Below, piece after piece: positions 32,082-38,847 of a stretch of 43,521 nucleotides of DNA; the first letter of the stretch is position 1; each line of letters starts with the position of its first letter. The position numbers and the translations under genes are program-made. Under the pieces are notes generated by a model that worked only from the letters and a program-made list of their open reading frames with translations, was not told the DNA's origin and made no database searches. The DNA comes from a virus. The stretch spans positions 1 to 43,521 of IMG/VR virus record IMGVR_UViG_3300022745_000062; one strand, written 5' to 3'.

Positions 32082-32176
32082 TCCTCTACCCTTGGCTGTT
32101 GGCACTCGCAGCCCTCACCGTCTACCATAGCTGCGCGGTCGCTCCTGACCTCGCGGCTGTGGTGGGGCTGCACTGA
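32051..32176 (+). CDS. Very small one-TM protein (41 aa)
   Basis: A GTG start with GGGAG six bases upstream opens a 41-residue frame: MRKPTLQDRLILYPWLLALA, then ALTVYHSCAV and a short tail. The basic start followed by a roughly 20-residue hydrophobic helix predicts a membrane protein with the N-terminus inside. It overlaps the preceding gene. Codon third positions remain C/G-rich, supporting real coding. Function unknown. Confidence 0.55.
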   Translation: MRKPTLQDRLILYPWLLALAALTVYHSCAVAPDLAAVVGLH

Positions 32177-32200
32177 GCGTCTGCTCCTGAACTCGAAACC

Positions 32201-32250
32201 AGAACCATTCACGCAGCCGCGATGCGGCTGTCCAGAACGGAGAACCATTC
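32201..32250 (+). repeat. Direct repeat pair around a perfect hairpin, 5' of the next gene
   Basis: AGAACCATTC occurs at 32201-32210 and again at 32241-32250, exactly 40 bases apart. Between them a perfect 7-bp hairpin pairs CAGCCGC (32214-32220) with GCGGCTG (32224-32230) over a GAT loop. The second repeat sits between the ribosome site and the ATG of the next gene. It may be a translational or transcript-processing element. Confidence 0.55.
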
Positions 32251-32251
32251 C

Positions 32252-32458
32252 ATGGCTGAATCCCTTGCCGAAGCCCTCCCGAAAGAGCAAGCCCGTGTCC
32301 GAGAAGTGCTGGGGCACTACAAAGAGATCGGTCCAGCCGGTGCCTTCGGGGCCGCGATGATCGAGCAGGACCTTTCCGCCGCTGACCGCGCTGTCGCCTC
32401 TGGTGATGTGGTCGCCATGCTCCGTGCCTACCAAACCCTCAAAGAAATCCAGGCGTGA
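32252..32458 (+). CDS. Conserved small phage protein, unknown
   Basis: This 68-residue protein starts MAESLAEALPKEQARVREVL, with HYKEIGPAGAFGAAMIEQDL and ASGDVVAMLRAYQTLKE. The pattern (EALPKEQARVREVL, GPAGxFGAxMIE, ASGDVVAMxxAY) is shared by small proteins in very many phages and prophages; no function is established to my knowledge. It is immediately upstream of the Acb2-like gene in this genome. Confidence 0.8.
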   Translation: MAESLAEALPKEQARVREVLGHYKEIGPAGAFGAAMIEQDLSAADRAVASGDVVAMLRAYQTLKEIQA

Positions 32459-32496
32459 GCCTGTCCAAAACCAACCCCCATCTAAAGGAGCCTTCC

Positions 32497-32724
32497 ATGG
32501 CTTTCGACCTCGACCACATCTTCAAGTATCACGCTCCCACCCCCGAGACTCTGGTGGCTTACACGGCGATCCGTGACGCCGCCAAGGTGTTCGCCACGGT
32601 TCTGATCGAGAACACCCCCGAGGGTGCCGACCAAGCCGCTGCCCTGCGCCTCGTCCGTGAAGCCTCCATGACCGCCAATGCCGCCGTTGCCTTGGGCGGT
32701 CGGCTCAACACCGTGAAGGAGTAG
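32497..32724 (+). CDS. Acb2-like cyclic-nucleotide sponge (anti-CBASS candidate)
   Basis: This encodes 75 residues: MAFDLDHIFKYHAPTPETLV, IRDAAKVFATVLIENTP and AALRLVREASMTANAAVAL. The order YHAPTPE.....IRDAAK....I...P....AALR.VREA.M.ANAA.A fits the Acb2/Tad1 hairpin domain. Acb2 proteins are small helical oligomers that bind cyclic di- and trinucleotides and so silence CBASS signalling; Tad1 relatives sequester the Thoeris signal. The usual length is 75-100 residues, as here. AAGGAG precedes its ATG. Binding activity is inferred from family resemblance only. Confidence 0.65.
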   Translation: MAFDLDHIFKYHAPTPETLVAYTAIRDAAKVFATVLIENTPEGADQAAALRLVREASMTANAAVALGGRLNTVKE

Positions 32725-32726
32725 CC

Positions 32727-32927
32727 ATGCAGGAAACCCGCTACGAAGGCGAAACCCTCCAGCGCATCTACCGTGGTGTGGATGCCAATGACCTCCAGCG
32801 TCAGATGGACGAGGCGCTGCGCCCCGGCGAGGAATTGGTGCGCCGTGTCCCGTTGGACCATCCCACCATCCACGCCATGAACCGGCACGAACGCCGCAAG
32901 GCTGCCGCCCTCAACCGCCGCAAGTGA
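32727..32927 (+). CDS. Small basic protein, unknown
   Basis: This 66-residue protein starts MQETRYEGETLQRIYRGVDA and ends with HAMNRHERRKAAALNRRK, a strongly basic tail. The MNRxERRKAAA tail is seen at the start of other small phage proteins, so this may be a fusion or an extended form. It follows the Acb2-like gene by two bases. Nucleic-acid binding through the tail is possible. Confidence 0.65.
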   Translation: MQETRYEGETLQRIYRGVDANDLQRQMDEALRPGEELVRRVPLDHPTIHAMNRHERRKAAALNRRK

Positions 32928-32955
32928 TCTTGTCCATCCTCGCCCTGGAGGGCTG

Positions 32956-33168
32956 ATGCGTAACCCGTTCAGCAAGCCCAAGAAGATCACCTATCACTAC
33001 TGCGCCGTTCAGCAGATTTGTGGAAGCCCCATCCATATTTGGGATGGGACGGTTGACAGCGCGGAGCCGCTTCAAACCATCGACATGCCGCTTGCTCGGA
33101 ATGAAATTGCCCGAGAAAAGGGCTGTGAACCCAACGCCTTCATCATTCTATCCCTCACCCGCCTGTAA
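32956..33168 (+). CDS. Small protein, unknown
   Basis: This 70-residue protein starts MRNPFSKPKKITYHYCAVQQ, continues IHIWDGTVDSAEPLQTIDMP and ends AFIILSLTRL. It has a compact alpha/beta look with a YHYCA...GTVDS strand pair. No family is recognised. GGAGGG lies before the ATG. Base composition is somewhat lower in GC than most neighbours. Confidence 0.65.
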   Translation: MRNPFSKPKKITYHYCAVQQICGSPIHIWDGTVDSAEPLQTIDMPLARNEIAREKGCEPNAFIILSLTRL

Positions 33169-33180
33169 GCACCTGTCCAG

Positions 33181-33230
33181 CAGCAGAACCATGCTGCTAA
33201 ACACCTTGCACTCCGACACTGCCCAGTGTC
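33181..33230 (+). promoter_or_regulatory. Repeated promoter-like element with hairpin, copy 2
   Basis: This element carries CAGC-(8)-GCTG (33181-33196) running into a 27-base stretch (33193-33219) that matches copy 1 (26817-26843) at 23 of 27 positions. A perfect 6-bp hairpin follows (GACACT 33215-33220, GCCC, AGTGTC 33225-33230). The next gene starts 26 bases after the hairpin. The hairpin stems differ in sequence between copies while position is kept, which argues for selection on structure. Confidence 0.55.
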
Positions 33231-33255
33231 ACCATCAACCCTCAAGGAGGCACCC

Positions 33256-33648
33256 ATGCCCGCATCACCCATCAAACTCCCCCGCACCCCTGCGCTGATG
33301 GCCGACAGGCTCTACAAGCTCAAGGACCTCAAGCGTGAGGCCCAGGCCAAAGTCGATGCCATCGACGCCGAGCGTAAACTCATCGAGGCCGAGCTGATCA
33401 ACCTGCTGCCCAAGGACGAAGCGTCTGGTGTGCAGGGCAAGCTCGCTCGCGTCTCGCTCATCATCAAGGACGTGCCCCAGGTCGAGGACTGGGACAAGCT
33501 CCGCAAGCACATCGTCAAGACCGGCTCCTGGGACCTCCTCCAGAAGCGCGTCAGCTCTGAGGCCGTGGGACTGCGCTGGGACGACGACAAGCAGGTCCCT
33601 GGTGTCATCGCCTTCCCTAAGGTCACCGTCTCGCTCAACAAGGTGTGA
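33256..33648 (+). CDS. Conserved podovirus early protein, coiled-coil start
   Basis: This encodes 130 residues: an N-terminal charged helix (ALMADRLYKLKDLKREAQAK), then LLPKDEASGVQGKLARVSLI, DVPQVEDWDKLRKHIVKTGS and a C-terminal PGVIAFPKVTVSLNKV. Similar proteins (LPKSEATGIAG, VPQVKDWD, VTVSLNKV) occur beside replication genes in several podoviruses, with no function established that I know of. AAGGAGG lies seven bases before the ATG, and it follows element copy 2. Confidence 0.78.
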   Translation: MPASPIKLPRTPALMADRLYKLKDLKREAQAKVDAIDAERKLIEAELINLLPKDEASGVQGKLARVSLIIKDVPQVEDWDKLRKHIVKTGSWDLLQKRVSSEAVGLRWDDDKQVPGVIAFPKVTVSLNKV

Positions 33649-33649
33649 C

Positions 33650-33763
33650 ATGGCACTGCACGTTTGCTACCGCTGCAAGCGAATGGTCGATACCGACAAG
33701 GGTAGTGTCGTCGTCGGCAACAAAGGAATCAAACACTACCGCCACATCAACTGCCAAGTGTAG
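33650..33763 (+). CDS. Mini zinc-finger protein (37 aa)
   Basis: This 37-residue protein starts MALHVCYRCKRMVDTDKGSV and ends YRHINCQV. The CxxC plus HxxxC arrangement (C6, C9, H and C near the end) suggests one bound zinc. The ATG follows the preceding TGA by one base. Function unknown. Confidence 0.6.
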   Translation: MALHVCYRCKRMVDTDKGSVVVGNKGIKHYRHINCQV

Positions 33764-33772
33764 GAAACCAAC

Positions 33773-33832
33773 ATGAACAGCTCCATCGACATCCTGCTCG
33801 ACACCGCCGATTTACCGAAGACGCCGACGTAG
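33773..33832 (+). CDS. 19-codon frame, possibly a broken gene start
   Basis: An ATG soon after the zinc-finger gene opens MNSSIDILLDTADLPKTPT and stops at TAG. The first 12 codons all end in C or G, as in real genes here. After that the frame two bases on reads FTEDADVAVGLYFRRSELPL without a stop up to the next gene's ATG. One missing base near 33809 would join them. The remaining 110 bases to 33945 contain only the ribosome site of the next gene. Confidence 0.35.
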   Translation: MNSSIDILLDTADLPKTPT

Positions 33833-33945
33833 CCGTTGGTCTTTACTTCCGAAGATCCGAACTACCGCTTGACGACTTACCAAGCCGAAGCCGCGACACT
33901 TTCTTTTCAATCCTCTCACCACATCCCACATCAAGGAGCCATCAC

Positions 33946-34791
33946 ATGGCGAATCCCAAGAAGGTCACCCAGCTCAACACCTGGGAGCAGGAAATGTCAG
34001 CGTCCGCGAAGGTCGCGGCCAAGGCCGAGAGCCGCTCCGTCGTGCGGCCCTACTTCAGCACCAACGGCCAGATCAAGTTCCAGGGCGCGGTCCTGCAGCA
34101 CGGTGCCCCGCTCGTCGTCATTGACGACATCCACGCCAACCTCTACTACGAAGGCGTCTACGACCCCAACACCCCCACCCCGCCCGACTGCTATGCCTTC
34201 GGTCGTGACGTGCCCGACGCCAACGGTGACGTGGAGGTGGTCGGCATCGACACCTGGGACGGTCGCAGGGAGATGGCCCCGCACAAGGACTGCAAGACCC
34301 GAGTCCACGACCAGTGCGAAGGCTGCCCGCTGAACGAGTGGGCCAGCGGCGCCGGAAAGAGCAAGGCCTGCCAGAACACCCGTCGCCTCGCTGCCATTCC
34401 TGCGGGCACGATGGATGCGAAGGGCGGCTTCATCCCCTTCACCAAGCCTGACCAGTTCGAGTCCGCGCAGGTCGGCTACGTGAAGGTGCCCGTCACCTCC
34501 ACCGCTGGGCTGTCCAAGCTCATCATGGACACCGCCAAGGTGCTCGACCGTCCGCTGTGGTCCATGGCCACGCTGATGACCAGCATCCCGAACCCGTCCG
34601 GTCGACTGCCCCAGTTCGTGATCCAGTTCGACCAGCTCGAAAAGATCCCGAACAACCTGATGGACGCTGTGTTCAAGCGCATGAAGGCCCAGGTGCAGGA
34701 CAACGAGACCGCTCACCCCTTCGCGCCCAAGGCTGCGACGGCTGCGGCCCCCGCCAAGGGCAAGATTGCCCCCAAGCGGAAATACACTTAG
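33946..34791 (+). CDS. Conserved replication-region protein, possible ssDNA-binding role
   Basis: This encodes 281 residues. Recognisable stretches are RPYFSTNGQIKFQGA, NLYYEGVYDPNTPTPPDCYA, a Cys cluster (CKTRVHDQCEGCPLNEWAS then KACQNTRRLA) and a conserved GYVKVPVTSTAGLSKLI. The basic Ala/Lys-rich tail (KGKIAPKRKYT) is unlike the acidic tip of classical SSB. I know the family as a conserved neighbour of family-A polymerases in podoviruses, sometimes called a single-strand binding or replication protein; the role is inference from place. It is followed by a terminator. Confidence 0.6.
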   Translation: MANPKKVTQLNTWEQEMSASAKVAAKAESRSVVRPYFSTNGQIKFQGAVLQHGAPLVVIDDIHANLYYEGVYDPNTPTPPDCYAFGRDVPDANGDVEVVGIDTWDGRREMAPHKDCKTRVHDQCEGCPLNEWASGAGKSKACQNTRRLAAIPAGTMDAKGGFIPFTKPDQFESAQVGYVKVPVTSTAGLSKLIMDTAKVLDRPLWSMATLMTSIPNPSGRLPQFVIQFDQLEKIPNNLMDAVFKRMKAQVQDNETAHPFAPKAATAAAPAKGKIAPKRKYT

Positions 34792-34797
34792 TAACCA

Positions 34798-34840
34798 GGG
34801 GCGGCGGTAGCACAGAGCTGCTGCCGCCCCACTCCTTTTT
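34798..34840 (+). terminator. Rho-independent terminator
   Basis: An 8-bp GC stem (GGGGCGGC 34798-34805 with GCCGCCCC 34823-34830) continues as a 4-bp AGCA/TGCT stem above a three-base bulge. ACTCCTTTTT follows. It ends the block before the polymerase operon seven bases after the preceding stop. Confidence 0.8.
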
Positions 34841-34850
34841 GGAGACCACC

Positions 34851-35081
34851 GTGAAGACCCCCACCATCGAAGAAGCACTGCACTCCTGGCACACCCTGAA
34901 CGCCGCACTGCGCGGCTGCACTGAGGCCTACGCTGGCAAGCTCTTCGTGGCTGAGATGAAGGGTGAGCGCAGGCCACAGATGCTGCGCAGGATCCACTCC
35001 CGCATCAACCGACTCAGAGCAGAACGTGAGAGGAGCAAAATTGAACGCACAAGGCCCCGTAGTTCTGGACTACGAAACTGA
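34851..35081 (+). CDS. Small basic protein upstream of and overlapping DNA polymerase
   Basis: This 76-residue protein starts with GTG (GGAG eight bases upstream): MKTPTIEEALHSWHTLNAAL, AGKLFVAEMKGERRPQMLRR and a strongly basic end with RINRLRAERERSK. It overlaps the DNA polymerase start by 41 bases, so translation of the two is probably linked. No family is recognised; nucleic-acid binding is plausible from charge. Confidence 0.65.
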   Translation: MKTPTIEEALHSWHTLNAALRGCTEAYAGKLFVAEMKGERRPQMLRRIHSRINRLRAERERSKIERTRPRSSGLRN

Positions 35082-36996
35082 GGCGATAGACGCCCGACCC
35101 AACTACCCGCCCATGCCGGTGGGAGTCAGTATCAAGTATCCCAACAAGGCACCACGCTACTACGCATTCGGCCACCCGGAAGCGAACAACTGCACTCCCA
35201 CGGAAGCAGCGGCTGCGGTCGCTGAAGCGTGGGAGTTCGCATCTGAGCACGGGCTGCTCTGCCACAACGCCAAGTTCGACTACGATGTGGCGCAGACCTG
35301 GATGGGCATGCCGGACCTGCCGTGGGACAAGATCCACGACACGATGATGGAGGTGTTCCTCTTCAACCCTGACGCGAAGAGCCACGGCCTGAAGCAGTCA
35401 GCGGAAGCGCTGCTCAACATGCCGCCCGAAGAACGCGACGCTGTGCGTGAGTGGCTCATCGCCAACCACGTCATCACCCGCCAGTCGAAGGATGCCGGTG
35501 CCTACATCTGCCGCGCACCCGGTGACATCGTGGGTGCCTACGCAAACGGCGACGTGGTCAGGACTGAGAAGCTCCACAAGTTCCTGATGCCCAAGCTGAA
35601 GAAGCTGAAGATGTCCGACGCGCTCGACACTGAGCGTGAGCTGATGCCCATCCTGCTCGACATGGAGCGTCAAGGTGTGCCGGTAGACATGGCCCGCCTG
35701 CTCCGCGATTGCGACACCTATGCGGCTGAGCTGAAGCTCATCACCGAGTGGTGCCTCAAGCGCATCAAGGCGAAGGGCAGGCTGCGCAACAGCGGCAAGT
35801 TCAAGGGCAAGGTCACACCCACCAACCTCGACAGCGGCGACGATCTCGTGGCTGCGCTCATCGAGGTGGGTAAGGTGGACACCAACCTGTTGGGCAAGAC
35901 CGACAAGGGCGCGTGGAAGACCGACAAGGATGCGCTGGCCAGGGCCATCACCGACAAGGTGCTCTCTGCCATGCTCAACCACCGCGCCTCCCTGCAGACC
36001 TGCCTGGGCACCTTCATGCAGCCCTGGCTGGCCACGGCCCGCGAGAGCGGTGGGAGGATCTTCACCACCTGGAACCAGCTCAAGCAATACGGCAAGGGTG
36101 CAGCCATCGGTGCCGTCACGGGCCGACTGTCCAGCTCGCCCAACTTCCAGAACATCCCCAAGGAGTTCAAGCCGCTGTGGGCGCACCAGGAGGCCCACCT
36201 CCCGAAGGAGAAGCAGGCCGGACTGCCCAAGTGCCCGCTGGCCCTCTCTCCCCTACCTTTGGTGCGCAGCTACATTGTTAGTTCTGATGGCGGTGTCCTG
36301 CTCTGCCGGGACTACTCACAGCAGGAGATCCGCATCCTCGCGCACTACGAGGACGGCCTGCTCAAGGATGCCTACCTCCAGGACGCTTGGATGGACGCGC
36401 ACGGGGTGGCCACGGAGGAGATCAACGGTCGGCTGTCCAAGAGCTTCGACCGCTCCGTGATCAAGCAGATCAACTTCGGCCTGATCTATGGCATGGGCAT
36501 CCAACTCATGGCTGACAAGGCCGGTTGTGAGGCTGAGGAGGCCCGTGCGGCGAAACAAGCCGTGCTCGCCATCTACCCAGGCCTGAAGGACCTGCAGGAC
36601 GGCCTGCGCACCCTGGCGCGTGACGGCCAGCCACTCCGCACCTGGGGGGGACGGCTCTACCACTGCGAAGACCCCAAGGTCATGCCGGACGGCAGCACCC
36701 GCACGTTTGAATACAAGATGCTGAACCGGCTCGTGCAGGGCAGCGCAGCCGACCAGACCAAGCGGGCCATCATCAACTACTACAAGGCCAAGCCCGAGGG
36801 TCACAAGCTCCTGCTCACGGTACACGACGAAGTGCTCGCCGACGTGCCGCTCGATGAGAAGGAGGAAGGGATGGAGATCCTGCGCACCAGCATGGAGTTC
36901 AACCCCTTCGAGATTCCCATGCTCTCCGAAGGCAAGACCTCAACCACCAACTGGGCATCGCTGAAGCCTTGGGACAAGAAGGGGAAGAAGCTATGA
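35041..36996 (+). CDS. DNA polymerase family A with 3'-5' exonuclease
   Basis: This encodes 651 residues. Exonuclease: LDYETE (D10, E12), HNAKFDYD (H75-D80) and YANGD (about 166-170). Polymerase: motif A DYSQQEIR (D424), motif B KQINFGLIYG (about 474-484) and motif C HDE (595-597). All catalytic acids are present, so both proofreading and synthesis should work. I place the start at the TTG at 35041 because AGGAG lies just upstream and the exonuclease motif begins ten codons in; an earlier GTG-type start lies inside the preceding gene. The size is close to that of T7 polymerase (704). It works with the TOPRIM-helicase protein. Confidence 0.92.
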   Translation: MNAQGPVVLDYETEAIDARPNYPPMPVGVSIKYPNKAPRYYAFGHPEANNCTPTEAAAAVAEAWEFASEHGLLCHNAKFDYDVAQTWMGMPDLPWDKIHDTMMEVFLFNPDAKSHGLKQSAEALLNMPPEERDAVREWLIANHVITRQSKDAGAYICRAPGDIVGAYANGDVVRTEKLHKFLMPKLKKLKMSDALDTERELMPILLDMERQGVPVDMARLLRDCDTYAAELKLITEWCLKRIKAKGRLRNSGKFKGKVTPTNLDSGDDLVAALIEVGKVDTNLLGKTDKGAWKTDKDALARAITDKVLSAMLNHRASLQTCLGTFMQPWLATARESGGRIFTTWNQLKQYGKGAAIGAVTGRLSSSPNFQNIPKEFKPLWAHQEAHLPKEKQAGLPKCPLALSPLPLVRSYIVSSDGGVLLCRDYSQQEIRILAHYEDGLLKDAYLQDAWMDAHGVATEEINGRLSKSFDRSVIKQINFGLIYGMGIQLMADKAGCEAEEARAAKQAVLAIYPGLKDLQDGLRTLARDGQPLRTWGGRLYHCEDPKVMPDGSTRTFEYKMLNRLVQGSAADQTKRAIINYYKAKPEGHKLLLTVHDEVLADVPLDEKEEGMEILRTSMEFNPFEIPMLSEGKTSTTNWASLKPWDKKGKKL

Positions 36997-37679
36997 GCGC
37001 ACTGAAGCGCATCACGCGCTGGTCCTACTCGCTTTGGAAAACGTATTCGCAATGCCCCCGCAAGGTGAAGCTCTCCCGCATCGACGGCATCAAGGAGCCT
37101 GGGTCACCAGCCATGGATCGTGGCAATGCCATCCACCAAGAGGCTGAGGACTTCATCCGGTTTCGACAGCCGATGTCCAAACTTCCTGACTCGTGCAGGC
37201 TCTACTACGACGAGTTCGAGAAGCTCGCCAAGGCCGATGCTGTGCCTGAGCAGGAGGTGGCCGTCAACTCCAAGTGGGAGCCTGTGGACTACAACAGCCA
37301 CGAGGCTTGGATCCGCGCCAAGATCGACGTGTATTTCAAGAAGCGCGACCGCAAGGGCAAGACCACGATGACCATCATCGACTACAAGACCGGCAAGGTT
37401 TACGAGGAGAACAAGAAGCAGCTCTCCTTCTACGCTCTGCTGGGCTTCATATTCCACCCCGAGGTGGACACGATCAACGTCGAGCTGTGGTATCTCGACC
37501 AAGGCCCCGAGCACACGCACAAGGACACCTACGTGCGCGACGAATTCGAGGACATGAAGCAGGCCTGGACTGCTGCGCCCGCGCAGTTGCTCCACGATAC
37601 GATCTTCGCGCCACGCCCTGGCTTTCAGTGCAAGTGGTGCTTCTACTCCAAGAACAAGTCAGGTCACTGCGAATTCTAA
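36993..37679 (+). CDS. PD-(D/E)XK nuclease with Cys4 Fe-S signature (Cas4/AddB-like)
   Basis: This encodes 228 residues. It starts TRWSYSLWKTYSQCPRKVKL (C21), has AKIDVYF (D112) and IIDYKTGK (D130, K132) as the nuclease core, QLSFYALL as the following Q motif, and ends CKWCFYSKNKSGHCEF (C213, C216, C226). One Cys near the start and three at the end match the 4Fe-4S cradle of AddB/Cas4-type exonucleases. It probably resects DNA ends in replication or recombination. It overlaps the polymerase stop as ATGA. Confidence 0.87.
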   Translation: MSALKRITRWSYSLWKTYSQCPRKVKLSRIDGIKEPGSPAMDRGNAIHQEAEDFIRFRQPMSKLPDSCRLYYDEFEKLAKADAVPEQEVAVNSKWEPVDYNSHEAWIRAKIDVYFKKRDRKGKTTMTIIDYKTGKVYEENKKQLSFYALLGFIFHPEVDTINVELWYLDQGPEHTHKDTYVRDEFEDMKQAWTAAPAQLLHDTIFAPRPGFQCKWCFYSKNKSGHCEF

Positions 37680-37688
37680 GGAGGCCTA

Positions 37689-37952
37689 ATGGCCACGCAC
37701 ATGCAGCACGAAAGCAGCTTCATCAACGAGATGGTGAAGTTCGTTCAGCCCACCTCGGGAACCACCGGCATCGTCATCATCCTGCGCTTGCCGGACGGCA
37801 ACTTCGTCTACCAGACGGTGGAGCTGCCCGACAACATGTTCCGGCAGGCTCAGGGCACCTTCGACTCCATCATGCACGAGACGCTCACGGAGATCCTGGC
37901 CGTGGCGCGAACTGGCCCTGGCACCTTCGTCATCCCTGACGACACGCTATGA
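37689..37952 (+). CDS. Small protein, unknown
   Basis: This 87-residue protein starts MATHMQHESSFINEMVKFVQ, with a strand-rich middle (GIVIILRLPDGNFVYQTVEL) and a helical end (MHETLTEILAVARTGPGTFV). No family is recognised. AAGGAGG precedes its ATG. It overlaps the next gene by four bases. Confidence 0.7.
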   Translation: MATHMQHESSFINEMVKFVQPTSGTTGIVIILRLPDGNFVYQTVELPDNMFRQAQGTFDSIMHETLTEILAVARTGPGTFVIPDDTL

Positions 37953-38143
37953 TCCATCCTCTCGTAACCTACCAGCGGGTCAAGGTGCGGTGGTGCTGCC
38001 AGAAGTGCGGTGCCACCATCCAGCCGAAAGAGATGTTCTACAAGCACATCGTGCCAGGGCTTTCCATCAAAGAGTTCTGTCATCTGTGCCCACCCTACGG
38101 AGCGGAGCATGCTCGAAAAGCGTATCGAGACAAACACCTGTGA
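37949..38143 (+). CDS. Small zinc-ribbon protein, unknown
   Basis: This 64-residue protein starts MIHPLVTYQRVKVRWCCQKC, followed by GATIQPKEMFYKHIVPGLSI, then FCHLCPP. The two CxxC pairs predict one zinc. It overlaps both neighbours (ATGA with the gene before; 35 bases with the VRR-NUC gene after), so it is part of one coupled operon. Function unknown. Confidence 0.7.
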   Translation: MIHPLVTYQRVKVRWCCQKCGATIQPKEMFYKHIVPGLSIKEFCHLCPPYGAEHARKAYRDKHL

Positions 38144-38408
38144 GCGTGTGCTCCACGAGCTGGGGGTGGCCAGTGCCAAGCTCGCCACCCCTGGCCGCAG
38201 GGGAATCCCCGACCGCATCTTCTGGGTGCCCGGTGGCAGGCCCCTGCTGATAGAGTTCAAGCGTCCTGGCGAAGAGCCACGGCCCTTGCAGTCCCACATC
38301 CACGCCCTGCTGAAGCAGCTCGGCTACCTTGTAGAGGTCCACGACAATGAAGATGAAGCGTTTGAATCCGTTAAGAAGCTGCTAGACTCAGGCCTCGGAA
38401 TCCGGTAG
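38109..38408 (+). CDS. VRR-NUC domain nuclease
   Basis: This 99-residue protein is essentially one VRR-NUC domain: ELGVASAKLATPGRRGIPDR, then PLLIEFKRPGEEPRPLQ and the closing helix HALLKQLGYLVEV. The G(I)PDR and EFK motifs carry the PD-(D/E)XK catalytic residues. Phage members of this type are structure-selective nucleases thought to resolve branched DNA. The ATG at 38109 has CGGAG upstream. Confidence 0.87.
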   Translation: MLEKRIETNTCERVLHELGVASAKLATPGRRGIPDRIFWVPGGRPLLIEFKRPGEEPRPLQSHIHALLKQLGYLVEVHDNEDEAFESVKKLLDSGLGIR

Positions 38409-38427
38409 AGTCACGCAGGAGGTTGAC

Positions 38428-38847
38428 ATGCCAAAACCCACATGGCCGTTCAAAGGCCACACTATGGAGTGTCACTGGTGTGGTGTTAAGTTTGAACTCA
38501 CAGACTACCAACGCAGCGACATGCGAAGAGGCAAGGACAAGTTAAAGTTCTGCGACTACGTGTGCCAGAACCAGTGGCATCGTGCCACATTCAACGCTGT
38601 AATAGGCCAGCGTAGCAGACACAAGATACGAGCAGCTAGGTTGGACGAGACCTCCACGGGCTACCGAAAGTTTTATGGTAGGCATGAGCATCGTGTGGTG
38701 GCTGAAGAGATGCTGGGAAGGCCGCTGGCCAAAGGTGAGGTTGTCCACCACAAAGATGGCAACAAGCGCAACAACGACCCGAAGAACCTCGAAGTCATGA
38801 CTCAGTCTGCGCATGCGAGGATCCACTTCACCAAGAGGAAGAAATGA
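38428..38847 (+). CDS. HNH homing-type endonuclease with N-terminal zinc finger
   Basis: This encodes 139 residues. The N-terminus has a CHWCG...FCDYVCQ zinc finger; the C-terminal HNH core shows FYGRHEHRVVAEEMLGRPLA, GEVVHHKDGNKRNNDPKNLE and SAHARIH. Base composition and codon choice (more A/T in third positions) differ from most of the genome, as expected for a mobile gene. It sits between VRR-NUC and the SNF2 helicase and its TGA overlaps the helicase ATG. The helicase is frame-broken about 130 bases downstream. Confidence 0.86.
   Translation: MPKPTWPFKGHTMECHWCGVKFELTDYQRSDMRRGKDKLKFCDYVCQNQWHRATFNAVIGQRSRHKIRAARLDETSTGYRKFYGRHEHRVVAEEMLGRPLAKGEVVHHKDGNKRNNDPKNLEVMTQSAHARIHFTKRKK

Noticed and set aside
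33836-34333. 165-codon plus-strand frame overlapping the replication-region protein
   Set aside because: Most of it lies inside the well-supported gene at 33946-34791 in another frame and is Pro/Arg/Ser-rich nonsense.
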